The translations under genes and the position numbers were made by a program. Below the pieces are notes generated by a model. That model worked only from the letters and a program-made list of their open reading frames with translations, had not been told where the DNA came from and made no database searches. A stretch of 64,000 nucleotides of DNA from positions 310,001 to 374,000 of the forward strand of contig CBDBKL010000008.1 of assembly GCA_965206675.1 (NCBI GenBank). The letters are read 5' to 3'. The DNA comes from CBDBKL01 sp965206675. GTDB taxonomy: Bacteria > Bdellovibrionota > Bdellovibrionia > Bdellovibrionales > JAKFYE01. Positions 8,637 to 17,054 of the stretch are shown in pieces (position 1 is the stretch's first letter; every line of letters starts with the position of its first letter).

Positions 8637-9584
8637 CTAAAGGTTTTTTAGTGCGCCAACCAAATCCTGAACAGCACTTATAGAATGGTCTAAATTAGCT
8701 CTCTCTTCTTTATTGAGATCAACCTCAATCACCTTTTCAAGTCCCCGTCCTCCAAGTTGACAAAGAACACCAATAAATAAACCATTCACACCATATTCTC
8801 CCTCTAAAAATGCAGCACAGGGAAGAATACGATGTTGATCTTTTATAATAGCTTCAACCATCTGAACAGCACTGGCTGAAGGAGCATAATAAGCAGAACC
8901 TGTTTTTAACAATCCTACAATTTCCGCTCCCCCCTTACGGGTTCTTGTTACAAGAGCTTCAATCCTATCTTTGGAAAGCATTTCTGTCAGTGGCACACCA
9001 CCAATAGAACAATGCCTTGGCATAGGTACCATAGTATCTCCATGCCCTCCCAAAACAAAAGCCTGTATATCTTTAACACTGACATTAAGTTCTTCAGCAA
9101 CAAACGAACGAAAACGAGCACTATCTAAAATCCCAGCCATACCAATTACACGATGTCTTGGAAAACCAAGAGTTTCTTTTGCAACAAAAGCCATTGCATC
9201 TAAAGGATTGCTGACAACAATCACAACACTATCTGGCGCATTTTCTCTAATACCATTACAAACATCTTTCATAATTTTAGCGTTCGTTGCCAACAAGTCA
9301 TCCCGACTCATTCCAGGTTTTCTAGGAATTCCCGCTGTTATAATAACGACATCAGAACCAGCAGTATCCTTATAGTCAGAAGAACCTATAACTCTAGAAT
9401 CAAAAGATTCTACAGGACTTGATTCAAAGAGATCCAAAGCCTTCCCTTTTGCTGCTCCTTCATTGATATCGAGAAGAACCACATCTCCTAATTCTTTAGA
9501 AGCTGCCCAGTGAGCACATGTAGAACCCACAAAGCCAGCCCCTATGATAGAAATTTTAGATCTTCTCCCCATTTCCTTCGTCAT
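8637..9584 (-). CDS. mdh: Malate dehydrogenase (LDH-like type)
   Basis: A 315-residue NAD-dependent malate dehydrogenase of the lactate-dehydrogenase-like group. The Rossmann glycine motif is GAGFVG (15-20). Substrate arginine and mobile loop lie in AGIPRKPGMSRDDLL, where Arg (instead of Gln) marks malate rather than lactate as substrate. The catalytic histidine is in LGGHGDTMVP. Two in-frame ATGs (codons 1 and 5) both have purine-rich upstream sequence; I kept the first, which follows GAGGGAAAA. It lies 11 bases after icd in the TCA block. Confidence 0.95.
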   Translation of the reverse strand: MTKEMGRRSKISIIGAGFVGSTCAHWAASKELGDVVLLDINEGAAKGKALDLFESSPVESFDSRVIGSSDYKDTAGSDVVIITAGIPRKPGMSRDDLLATNAKIMKDVCNGIRENAPDSVVIVVSNPLDAMAFVAKETLGFPRHRVIGMAGILDSARFRSFVAEELNVSVKDIQAFVLGGHGDTMVPMPRHCSIGGVPLTEMLSKDRIEALVTRTRKGGAEIVGLLKTGSAYYAPSASAVQMVEAIIKDQHRILPCAAFLEGEYGVNGLFIGVLCQLGGRGLEKVIEVDLNKEERANLDHSISAVQDLVGALKNL

Positions 9585-9595
9585 TTTTCCCTCTA

Positions 9596-10846
9596 TTAAC
9601 CCATTGAATTAATAATCTCAGTTCCAAACTCAGAACATTTTAAAAGTGTTGCCCCTTCCATACTTCGATAAAAATCATAGGTTACTGTTTTATTTCGTAT
9701 AGCATTTTGCAATCCTTTTTCAACCAAGTCAGCAGCCTCTTTCCAACCCAAATACTCCAACATCATAGCACCAGATAAAATGAGAGAACCCGGATTGACT
9801 TTATCTTTGCCTGCATATTTAGGAGCTGTACCATGAGTGGCTTCAAACACAGCATAACCTTCCCCAATATTGGCCCCAGGTGCTATTCCCAAACCACCAA
9901 CTTGTGCCGCAAGAGCGTCACTCATATAGTCTCCGTTGAGATTGGGTAACGCTATTACAGAATATTCAGAAGGTCTTAAAAGGGCTTGTTGAAACATATT
10001 GTCAGCAATACGATCCTTTATAACAACTTTACCCTCGGGACATTTCCCTTCAAACTTTTCCCAAACTTCATCTTCAGAAATCAAGGCATCAGCAAATTCA
10101 TTTTTCGCTAGCTCATAACCATAATCTTTAAAAGCACCCTCAGTAAATTTCATGATATTCCCTTTATGCACAAGGGTCACACTGGGCAAATTGTTTTCTA
10201 AAGCATAATTAATAGCCTTACGAATCAAACGCTGAGATCCAAATCGGCTAATAGGCTTTACACCAATCGCCGAACCTTCACGAATATGTTTTCCATACTT
10301 TTCAGCTAGTTGAATAAATGCATTCGACTCATCACTTTCCGCTGGCCATTCGATACCCGCATAGACATCTTCAACATTTTCCCTAAAAATAACCATATCC
10401 ACATCTTCAGGACATTTTACAGGGGAAGGAACACCCTGATACCATTTGCACGGCCGCACACAGGCATAAAGATCCATTTCCTTACGAATAGCGACGTTTA
10501 AAGAACGAATACCCTTACCCACAGGCGTAGCCAATGGCCCCTTAATAGAAACAACATGCTCTTTCATTGCAGTCAGTGTTTCTTGAGGGAACCACTCTCC
10601 CCCATAAGTATTGGCCGCCTTCTCACCGGCATAGACTTCACACCAATGAATTTTTCTCTTGCCCGAGAAAGCTTTTTCCACAGCCGCATCCAAAACTCTA
10701 TAAGTCGCCGCCCAAATCTCAGGACCCGTCCCATCACCCTCTATAAAGTTCACAATGGGCCGAGAAGGTACTTGTAACCGCCCTCCATCACCCAGTTTAA
10801 TTTTTTCACCCTGTTTGGGGATCTGAATTTTCTCAAATTTTGACAT
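9596..10846 (-). CDS. icd: NADP-dependent isocitrate dehydrogenase
   Basis: Oxidatively decarboxylates isocitrate to 2-oxoglutarate. I chose the ATG at 10846 (416 residues, the same length as E. coli Icd) because AAGGATT precedes it and the protein then starts MSKFEKIQIPKQGEKI. The longer open frame to 11077 runs into the divergent ABC gene and has no family similarity. The substrate-binding segment IRSLNVAIRKEMDL, the metal-binding aspartates near NGDYMSD and the adenine-binding HGTAPKYAGK are all visible. It is first in the minus-strand TCA block and divergent from the Mla-type operon, with about 105 bases between them for both promoters. Confidence 0.96.
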   Translation of the reverse strand: MSKFEKIQIPKQGEKIKLGDGGRLQVPSRPIVNFIEGDGTGPEIWAATYRVLDAAVEKAFSGKRKIHWCEVYAGEKAANTYGGEWFPQETLTAMKEHVVSIKGPLATPVGKGIRSLNVAIRKEMDLYACVRPCKWYQGVPSPVKCPEDVDMVIFRENVEDVYAGIEWPAESDESNAFIQLAEKYGKHIREGSAIGVKPISRFGSQRLIRKAINYALENNLPSVTLVHKGNIMKFTEGAFKDYGYELAKNEFADALISEDEVWEKFEGKCPEGKVVIKDRIADNMFQQALLRPSEYSVIALPNLNGDYMSDALAAQVGGLGIAPGANIGEGYAVFEATHGTAPKYAGKDKVNPGSLILSGAMMLEYLGWKEAADLVEKGLQNAIRNKTVTYDFYRSMEGATLLKCSEFGTEIINSMG

Positions 10847-10952
10847 AGTTGAATCCTTTATTGGGGGGAGATTAACTTTAGAGTTTCTTAAGGTCACTCT
10901 ATTTTGTAGTCTATATAGGATAAATTTTTTAAAAGATGAAACAGAGAAAATT

Positions 10953-11702
10953 GTGATTTGTGCTGTTAATATAAACAAAAAATGGAAGACAGAGAGTGTA
11001 TTAACCAATGTACACTTCGAAGTACAAAGGGGGAAATCTTTAGCCCTGGTCGGACCCAGTGGACAAGGTAAATCCACACTCTTAAAAATACTAGCCGGTA
11101 TCGTTCCCCCAACAACAGGTCATGTTAAAATTGATGGAAAAGATATGGTGACGTTGCGTGGCAAGGAACGTAAAGATTTATTGCGCCGCATGGGTATGCT
11201 CTTTCAAAGAGGAGCACTCTTTGATTCTTTAACTGTTGCTGAAAATATTGGTTTTCCACTGATAGAAGCTGGAGATTTGAACCACAGCGAAATTCAACAA
11301 AAAATAGAATCTTTCTTAACAGCTTTTGATCTCTTGCACGCCAAAGATCTTTTCCCCAATGAAATTAGTGGTGGAATGCAAAAGCGTTTAAGTATTGCAA
11401 GAACTTTAGTATTAAATCCAGAAATCATTTTTTATGATGATCCCACAGCAGGCCTAGATCCCATAACCAGTCAAAAAATTATTCAACTCATCCTAGATTC
11501 AAAGGAAGAACACGAAACGACAATTGTTCTTGTTACAAACAATATGAATCGAGCCTATCAATTAGGGGATCAGATTGGTTTCTTATCTAACGGAGAATTA
11601 ATCCTCACGGGTAATAAACAAGAAACAAAAACTCATACTGATCCTAGGGTGCAACAATTTATTAGAGGGTCCTGTGTCGGTCCCCTAACGGAGAAAAAGT
11701 GA
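10953..11702 (+). CDS. Mla-type ABC ATPase with degenerate Walker B/H-loop
   Basis: A 249-residue ATPase most like MlaF, from a GTG start. Walker A (GPSGQGKST, 34-42), Q-loop (Q85) and signature ISGGM (138-142) are normal. In Walker B the catalytic Glu is replaced by Asp (IIFYDD, D163), and the H-loop reads LVTNNM, with Asn196 where histidine belongs. It should still bind ATP, but its own Walker site is probably poor at hydrolysis. It overlaps the next ATPase gene by four bases (GTGA). With the second ATPase it probably forms a heterodimer under two MlaE permeases, moving lipids between inner and outer membrane. Confidence 0.85.
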   Translation: MICAVNINKKWKTESVLTNVHFEVQRGKSLALVGPSGQGKSTLLKILAGIVPPTTGHVKIDGKDMVTLRGKERKDLLRRMGMLFQRGALFDSLTVAENIGFPLIEAGDLNHSEIQQKIESFLTAFDLLHAKDLFPNEISGGMQKRLSIARTLVLNPEIIFYDDPTAGLDPITSQKIIQLILDSKEEHETTIVLVTNNMNRAYQLGDQIGFLSNGELILTGNKQETKTHTDPRVQQFIRGSCVGPLTEKK

Positions 11703-12439
11703 TTGTTTTTAAAAATGTGAGTAAAAGTTTTGGTACACGATCTATTTTGAAAGATATTACTTTTCAAGCCCAACAAGGTGAAATTTTATTTATTTTAGGG
11801 ACTTCAGGAACAGGAAAATCTGTCTTATTAAAAAACATTGTCGGATTATTAAGCCCTGATAAAGGAGAGATATGGATTAAAGATCAGAAAGTATCTCACT
11901 TAACAGAATCGGAATATTTTCCCATACGTAAAGAATGTGGAATGATTTTTCAACAACCAGCACTTTTTGACTCTCTCAACGCTTATGAAAATATTGCTTT
12001 TGGGTTGCGTAAACATTTTAAATATAAGGAAAATGAAATTGAAGAGCGCGTTCATGAGTGTATTCAACTCGTTAACTTAGAAAGCTCTCTCCTCTACAAA
12101 TTCCCCAATGAGTTATCTTATGGAATGCAAAAGCGAGTCAGTTTAGCCCGTACCTTAGCTATCCAACCTCAAATTTTACTTTTTGATGAACCCACAACAG
12201 GACTCGATCCTATCAATATGAATGTCATTAATTCCTTAATTCAAAAGTTATCTCGTAAATTAAAAACAACGTCATTAGTTGTCAGCCATGACATGGGATG
12301 TGCTTTGGATATCGCCGATAAAATTATGGTGTTGGATCAGGGTCGTTTTATAGAACAGGGAGCCCCCGAAGAAATAAAAAAGAGCAACCACCCTTTAGTT
12401 AAAGCTTTCCTGAGTGAATCCTTAGAGGTGTCATCATGA
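11699..12439 (+). CDS. Mla-type ABC ATPase with degenerate signature motif
   Basis: A 246-residue MlaF-like ATPase (GTG start inside the stop of the preceding gene). It has an intact Walker A (GTSGTGKS, 34-41), Walker B with the catalytic glutamate (ILLFDE, E164) and H-loop histidine (SHDM, H197). Its ABC signature is LSYGM (139-143), with Tyr141 in place of the first glycine of SGG. This fault is complementary to that of the first ATPase: its Walker site pairs with a good signature, while its own poor signature pairs with the first ATPase's poor Walker site. It overlaps the permease start by four bases (ATGA). Confidence 0.87.
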   Translation: MIVFKNVSKSFGTRSILKDITFQAQQGEILFILGTSGTGKSVLLKNIVGLLSPDKGEIWIKDQKVSHLTESEYFPIRKECGMIFQQPALFDSLNAYENIAFGLRKHFKYKENEIEERVHECIQLVNLESSLLYKFPNELSYGMQKRVSLARTLAIQPQILLFDEPTTGLDPINMNVINSLIQKLSRKLKTTSLVVSHDMGCALDIADKIMVLDQGRFIEQGAPEEIKKSNHPLVKAFLSESLEVSS

Positions 12440-13215
12440 ATTCTGTTCAAGCTCTCTTTTCTAATACAGGAAAAATCTTTATCTTCTTATACGAAATTTT
12501 GCTCACGGGTCTTCGCACACCCTGTTCTTATCAATCCATTGTTTCTCAAATCTATAGAGTTTTTCAATTGAGTTGGCCAACGACGGCATGGGCAGGATTT
12601 TTTGTCGGTGCTATTATGGCTGTACAATTTACTTTACAAGTTAAGGAATTTGGAGCCCTGGGCTCTCTAGGAGGGTTAGTCACAAGTGTCACTTTTAGAG
12701 AGGTTGGTCCATTACTTATAGCTTTGATGTTAAGTGGAAAAGTGGGAGCTTTTACTGCAGCAGAGTTGAGTATTATGAAAGTCACAGACCAAATAGACGC
12801 TATCCGTTGCTTAGGAGCCAATCCTCTTCAAGAGATCATCTTACCTCGGTTTATTGGCATTGTTGTTTCTAGTTTTTTACTTTTAGGTGTGGGCCTGATT
12901 ATGTCCATTGGAGGAGGTATTATATTAGGTGCCTTATTTGCAAATATAAATATTGATGAATACCTCAGGCATATACCGACTTTTGTAACATTTTCTTCTA
13001 TTTTATCAGGACTTTTTAAATCTTTCGTCTTTGCTGTTGCCTTAGCTACAATTTGCACATTCAAAGGTTATTCAGCAACGGGCGGATCAAAAGGGGTTGG
13101 AGAGTCTGTTGTTAAAACAGCAGTTATTACAATGATAACTATTGTTGTCTGTGATTGGTTTACCAGTCTTATAAGCGAAACTGTTTTGAAGATTGGAGAC
13201 AAATTTGTTTTCTAA
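12436..13215 (+). CDS. MlaE-type permease 1
   Basis: A 259-residue inner-membrane permease of the MlaE/YrbE family, which with MlaF-like ATPases and an MCE protein moves phospholipids across the periplasm. The family core is clear: TFREVGPLLIALMLSGKVGAF, then TAAELSIMKVTDQIDAI, the cytosolic coupling segment that contacts the ATPase. About five to six hydrophobic helices are visible. It is coupled to the ATPase gene by an ATGA overlap and overlaps the second permease gene. Most Mla systems carry a single permease that acts as a homodimer. Confidence 0.9.
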   Translation: MNSVQALFSNTGKIFIFLYEILLTGLRTPCSYQSIVSQIYRVFQLSWPTTAWAGFFVGAIMAVQFTLQVKEFGALGSLGGLVTSVTFREVGPLLIALMLSGKVGAFTAAELSIMKVTDQIDAIRCLGANPLQEIILPRFIGIVVSSFLLLGVGLIMSIGGGIILGALFANINIDEYLRHIPTFVTFSSILSGLFKSFVFAVALATICTFKGYSATGGSKGVGESVVKTAVITMITIVVCDWFTSLISETVLKIGDKFVF

Positions 13216-13978
13216 AACGGGAAGTTATTTAATATTTGTATTTCAAGTGATGAATGAATACATCACGCTATTAACAAATACACTTTGGACTCTGTGTTCG
13301 ACCCGCCTGCGCTTAAGAGATGTTATTCAACAATTCTATTATATCTCTAATCAAAGCCTATGGATTATCGTATTTTGTGTGAGCTTTGCCTCAATAGTCA
13401 TAGTTATGGAGTCTGCCTTTCACATGAAGCTTGTCATTCAAAATGATGCCCTTGTTCCTGGTTTTGCCACTTTATTAATTTTAAGAGAATTGGGAGTGAT
13501 TCTTGCCGCCCTACTTCTCACTAGCCGAGTTGGAGCAGGGATCACAGCAGAAGTGGGAAGCATGAAAATCACAGAACAAATAGATGCTCTGAAAATGTTA
13601 AATATCGACCCCATACAGTTTATTGTTGTTCCCCGATTCATAGCCTGTGTCATGGCAGGAGTATGTCTAACTGTCATTTCTAATGCCACCTGCTTGGTTG
13701 GAGCTATGTTAGTCAGTCATTTTAAATTAGGTTACACTTATGGAACTTTTTTGTCCGTGATGAACCAGTTTATTGGCTTCAGTGATCTTATATTAGCTAT
13801 AATAAAGGGAGCTATTTTCGGAGCTGTTATTCCATTAACAAGCTGTTATTTTGGATTGCGCTGCCGACCAGGGGCTGAGGGGGTAGGGATGTCTACAACG
13901 AATAGCGTAGTCGCCAGCTCAGTAGCTATTATTGTCTTAGATTTTATTTTATCATGGGGTTTTTCTCAGCTCTATTGA
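13193..13978 (+). CDS. MlaE-type permease 2
   Basis: A second, diverged MlaE-family permease with the same core (RELGVILAALLLTSRVGAG, then TAEVGSMKITEQIDAL). The frame opens at a TTG (13193) inside permease 1; a more conventional ATG lies at 13250. Neither has a strong ribosome binding site, so the start is uncertain and coupled reinitiation is likely. Two unlike permeases in one operon suggest a heterodimer, as in actinobacterial Mce loci (YrbEA/YrbEB). It ends about 100 bases before the MCE gene; that gap holds one copy of the window's palindromic repeat family. Confidence 0.88.
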   Translation: METNLFSKTGSYLIFVFQVMNEYITLLTNTLWTLCSTRLRLRDVIQQFYYISNQSLWIIVFCVSFASIVIVMESAFHMKLVIQNDALVPGFATLLILRELGVILAALLLTSRVGAGITAEVGSMKITEQIDALKMLNIDPIQFIVVPRFIACVMAGVCLTVISNATCLVGAMLVSHFKLGYTYGTFLSVMNQFIGFSDLILAIIKGAIFGAVIPLTSCYFGLRCRPGAEGVGMSTTNSVVASSVAIIVLDFILSWGFSQLY

Positions 13979-14021
13979 AAGATAAACTCAACGGGGGTAG
14001 GGTTTACTATGTTGGCCATGG

Positions 14022-14061
14022 GGTTTGAGTGATTGCGACGAAGTAGGTGACGCTTTTTCAA
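14022..14061. repeat. Half-copy of palindromic repeat (copy 1)
   Basis: About 40 bases nearly identical to the right arm of the palindrome at 20191-20318 and to 25249-25287 (core GATTGCGACGAAGTAGGTGA, then CGCTTTTTCAA). It sits between permease 2 and the MCE gene of the Mla-type operon, just ahead of the ribosome binding site of the latter. Confidence 0.7.
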
Positions 14062-14075
14062 TTTAGAGGACTGTT

Positions 14076-14855
14076 ATGAGTACAGAAACAAAGGTTGGGA
14101 TTTTATTCTTTCTTACTTTCACGCTCGTTGTAAGCTTTGCCTACATTTTAGGTGCTTTTAATCCTTTCTCCAGTCAACACACACTGAATGTTATGTATAA
14201 TTTTGCGGGGGGAATAGAGGTGGGATCTCCCGTAAGAGTCATGGGCATTAAAGCGGGAAAAGTAGAGAAAATTATCTTTTACCCAGAAATGAAAATGCCA
14301 GATGGTGAAGAAGTAAAACTTAATATAAAAATATCCATTTCAAAGTCAGCATGGAGTTCTATACGCAAAGACAGTCGCTTTTATATTAACCTGGCAGGAA
14401 TTATAGGAGAAAAATATATTGAAGTCTCCCCAGGCTCCCTTGATTCACCACAAATGCAATCGGGAGATATGGTCAGAGGAGAAGATCCCCCCCGCATTGA
14501 TCAACTGCTATCACAATCTTATGGACTGGCTAGCAAGCTCATAACTTTTTTTGAAAAAAACAAATCCCAGATGTCCAACACCATAAAAACAATGGAAAAT
14601 CTTGTGGTAAATTTTAATAAAACTCTAATGTTATTGGAAAAAACATCCAATCAAGCCCAATTAACAGAGTTATTAAAAAATATGACCCAAATTAGTGGAG
14701 ATATTGCTGCAATAAGTCACGATTTACGCTCCAAAGAGACAGAAGAAACTCTTTCGTTGGTAAAAGAACTGATCTGGCGTCTTAAAGAATTAGATAAAGA
14801 AGCCATAAAAAAGTTTCTACAAAAAGAGGGAATTAAGGCAAGAGTTGCTCTTTGA
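14076..14855 (+). CDS. MlaD-like MCE-domain protein
   Basis: A 259-residue substrate-binding component of the Mla-type transporter. Residues 7-27 are an N-terminal transmembrane anchor. Residues 36-118 are the MCE domain (YNFAGGIEVGSPVRVMGIKAGKVEKI, then INLAGIIGEKYIEVSPG). The rest is a helical periplasmic tail with coiled-coil character. MlaD proteins form hexameric rings on the permease and shuttle lipid. GAGGACT precedes the ATG. Together with two ATPases and two permeases it makes a five-gene transport operon; no MlaB (STAS) or MlaC gene is adjacent. Confidence 0.92.
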   Translation: MSTETKVGILFFLTFTLVVSFAYILGAFNPFSSQHTLNVMYNFAGGIEVGSPVRVMGIKAGKVEKIIFYPEMKMPDGEEVKLNIKISISKSAWSSIRKDSRFYINLAGIIGEKYIEVSPGSLDSPQMQSGDMVRGEDPPRIDQLLSQSYGLASKLITFFEKNKSQMSNTIKTMENLVVNFNKTLMLLEKTSNQAQLTELLKNMTQISGDIAAISHDLRSKETEETLSLVKELIWRLKELDKEAIKKFLQKEGIKARVAL

Positions 14856-14898
14856 TATCTCTTATTTTTTACCAATTTAATAATAGAGTATTTTAGAT

Positions 14899-14932
14899 AA
14901 AAAAACCCCTGGGTTTTCCCAAGGGTTTTTTA
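14899..14932. terminator. Bidirectional rho-independent terminator
   Basis: An inverted repeat (AAAACCC, inner TGGG-TTTT-CCCA, GGGTTTT) flanked by A-run and T-run, placed between the convergent MCE gene and the histone-like gene. It can serve both. Confidence 0.8.
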
Positions 14933-14953
14933 ACAGCAATTAAAATTTGCTGA

Positions 14954-15175
14954 TTACTTTCTTTTGCGACGACGAGTTGTTCTCTTCTTCGCAGCTTTTT
15001 TCCTTCTACCACCAGCTTTTTTCTTACGGCGACGAGCTGTTTTTTTCTTTGCTCCTCCCCTTCTCTTCTTACTAGCGGCTTTCTTCTTGCGACGACGAGT
15101 AGTTTTTTTCTTTGCAGCTTTTCTCCTCGTAGTCTTCCTCTTAGTTGCTGCTTTTTTTCTTCTCTTCTTTGCCAT
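14954..15175 (-). CDS. Lysine/arginine-rich histone H1-like DNA-binding protein
   Basis: A 73-residue protein made almost only of Lys, Arg, Ala and Thr, beginning MAKKRRKKAATKRKTT and continuing with KK/RR-AAKK repeats. It resembles the C-terminal tails of bacterial histone H1-like proteins (Hc1/HctB, AlgP). Such proteins bind DNA non-specifically and compact the nucleoid. AGGAGGA precedes two adjacent ATGs; I took the second, since upstream codons (MCHLLEHILGG) are unlike the rest. The repeated CGACGACGAG codons may allow length change by recombination. It is monocistronic and ends at a shared terminator. Confidence 0.85.
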   Translation of the reverse strand: MAKKRRKKAATKRKTTRRKAAKKKTTRRRKKKAASKKRRGGAKKKTARRRKKKAGGRRKKAAKKRTTRRRKRK

Positions 15176-15304
15176 CATTCCTCCTAGGATATGTTCTAAT
15201 AAATGACACACTTAAAGAAGCGTTCTATCTAAAAGTGTACAAGCATGACTATGTTCGTCAATAGAAAGTTTAAACTTGAGCTTAATTTTTGCATTTAATT
15301 TTCC

Positions 15305-16063
15305 ATGAGACTTATGATTGATATATTAATTTTGATAACAATAGTGTACGGATACCGGAACTTTTGTCCGTATTTAATACACTTACGGACTCAATCGATC
15401 ATATCTAGTGCCAAATATTGGGTAATTCACACAATTTTTCTTATATATTTAGGAATTATTGGAATGTTTCGCCCAATTCACGATGTGTTTAGTGTTTTTA
15501 TGATTCTTTTGCCAATTATTTTGACAAAATGGATTGATATTTCTTTAAAAAAAATAAAATCAGTAGAGTTTGAAGACAATTTTTGTCACTTTTTAGAAAA
15601 AATCATTTTAAAAATGCGAAGTGGGTACTGTTTTTCTGAAGCTATTGCGCAATCTACTTATGTTTCTGATCCCTTTTCACGCCAAAAATTACAATTTATT
15701 AAGGATAGAATACTTAATCCTTCAATAAATAATGTAAAACAACACGATTTTTATATTGAAAAATGTATTAATGACATGGTTGAAATCAAGAAAAATCCAC
15801 AATATGCAATAAAACGATTAGAATCATTAAAAAATATTTTGAAAAAAAATCGTAATTTTCGACATAAGTCCGGACAACTTAGGACGCCTATCTACTTTCA
15901 GTTGATTCTCCTGAGTGTTTTGTACCTTGCAGTCCTTATTTTTGTTGTAAATCAGTTTAATTATGAAAACGTAAAATACTTTCTGTTTCCATCTTTAGGC
16001 TTATTTACTGCAAGTTGGGTTTGGATTTATAAAATAGGGAGACGCATACCATGGAAGCTTTAG
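15305..16063 (+). CDS. Membrane protein, possibly TadB/GspF-like
   Basis: A 252-residue protein with two N-terminal hydrophobic helices, a basic cytoplasmic middle (about 80-195) and two C-terminal helices. The middle contains FLEKIILKMRSGYCFSEAIAQ, similar in shape to the T2SF domain segment 'lxxalraGxsxxxAl' in TadB and GspF proteins. This would make it an inner-membrane platform protein of a Tad/type II-like system, but the match is by pattern only. It overlaps the next gene by 13 bases and heads a three-gene coupled set. Base composition is more AT-rich than that of its neighbours. Confidence 0.5.
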   Translation: MRLMIDILILITIVYGYRNFCPYLIHLRTQSIISSAKYWVIHTIFLIYLGIIGMFRPIHDVFSVFMILLPIILTKWIDISLKKIKSVEFEDNFCHFLEKIILKMRSGYCFSEAIAQSTYVSDPFSRQKLQFIKDRILNPSINNVKQHDFYIEKCINDMVEIKKNPQYAIKRLESLKNILKKNRNFRHKSGQLRTPIYFQLILLSVLYLAVLIFVVNQFNYENVKYFLFPSLGLFTASWVWIYKIGRRIPWKL

Positions 16064-16479
16064 CACCAATACATGGTTTTATTCTTTATATTTTGGATCA
16101 ATTAATATCTGGTAATTCTTTACGAAACGGCATATCTCGTTATTTAGAGTCCCATACGTCTGATTTTTCAAAAGATGTCAGAAATTGGTATATTGCGCAC
16201 GAAATCAATCCGGAAAAAAGCAAAAAAGATCAAATATCTATTTATAGAGAGGCTCTTTTTGAAATTTTACACCACGGCTTAAATGGACAGTCTATTATAA
16301 AGCCTCTAGAAGAACTAGAGAAGGAAGTTTCTCAGTGGGTGGATGACCGTATTGAATTGCACTACAAGCTCCTTCCGACAAAGCTTTATTTACCTTTGAT
16401 TCTGACAACGGTCCCAGCTTTTTTTCTACTCTATATAGGTCCCCTAATCACATCTCTTATAAAGGCGTTAAACCAATGA
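16051..16479 (+). CDS. Small membrane protein, possibly TadC/GspF-like half
   Basis: A 142-residue protein. Its front half has a segment like T2SF domains (ILYILDQLISGNSLRNGISRYL). A C-terminal pair of helices follows (KLLPTKLYLPLILTTVPAFFLLYIGPLI), as in TadC proteins. It overlaps both neighbours (13 bases before, 4 after), so it is co-translated with them. Together the first two genes may be the split platform of a reduced Tad secretion system; no TadA ATPase or secretin is in the window. Confidence 0.45.
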   Translation: MEALAPIHGFILYILDQLISGNSLRNGISRYLESHTSDFSKDVRNWYIAHEINPEKSKKDQISIYREALFEILHHGLNGQSIIKPLEELEKEVSQWVDDRIELHYKLLPTKLYLPLILTTVPAFFLLYIGPLITSLIKALNQ

Positions 16480-16946
16480 AATCTTTTTTGTATGCTATTC
16501 TATTATACTTTCAAGTACCTGAAGTTATAGCAAAAGACATCTATGATAGATGGGCGCATGATCTTATTCATGCTTCATCAATAGAAGAAATAATAATTCA
16601 CAATCATATGGCTTTAGAGAAAATTAAACTTGAAAAGCTCTGCATGGCTGAAAGGCAAATGTCTGCTCTCCCTCTCAATTGCCAAAAATTGACAAAAAAA
16701 TATAACGTAAAGGTGCCTCATATTGAAAATCTCTGCATTAATGCACTGGAAAACACAGATAATCTTAATTTATTAAAACAAATGCGAGATCTCTTAGATG
16801 AAAAAAATCAGTGTATAAAGCTTTTAAATGAAAGAATTTTAGATATCGAATATCAGACTTCAGATGATCTCAATTCCCCGATCCATTGGCCCGAAAAAAA
16901 TTCTACAAAATCTTCATATATACTTTACAGAAAACAGAGTAAATAA
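16476..16946 (+). CDS. Exported protein of unknown function in Tad-like cluster
   Basis: A 156-residue protein with an N-terminal hydrophobic signal (MKSFLYAILLYFQVPEVIA). A polar, Cys-containing, alpha-helical body rich in Lys, Leu and Asn follows, with no recognisable domain. Its ATG lies inside the stop of the upstream membrane gene (ATGA). By position it may be a periplasmic or lipoprotein-like partner of the two membrane proteins. I do not recognise a family. Confidence 0.6.
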   Translation: MKSFLYAILLYFQVPEVIAKDIYDRWAHDLIHASSIEEIIIHNHMALEKIKLEKLCMAERQMSALPLNCQKLTKKYNVKVPHIENLCINALENTDNLNLLKQMRDLLDEKNQCIKLLNERILDIEYQTSDDLNSPIHWPEKNSTKSSYILYRKQSK

Positions 16947-17054
16947 GTGCTCATCTTGACATTAGGAATACATTCATAAAAGTATAGGCCACTTATGTGG
17001 TCTCATTTTTCACTGATTTACGACCATTGAATAAGTGGGTTGGGATTAAAACAT

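Noticed and set aside
14964..15206. 80-codon hydrophobic frame on the + strand
   Set aside because: It is the antisense of the Lys/Arg-rich histone-like gene; Phe/Leu/Val richness is a trivial result of complementing AAG/CGA codons.
16956..16988. TTGACA followed by a TATAGG before the kinase gene
   Set aside because: Spacing is about 21 bases, outside the normal sigma-70 range; nearer -10 candidates are too close, so I did not call a promoter.
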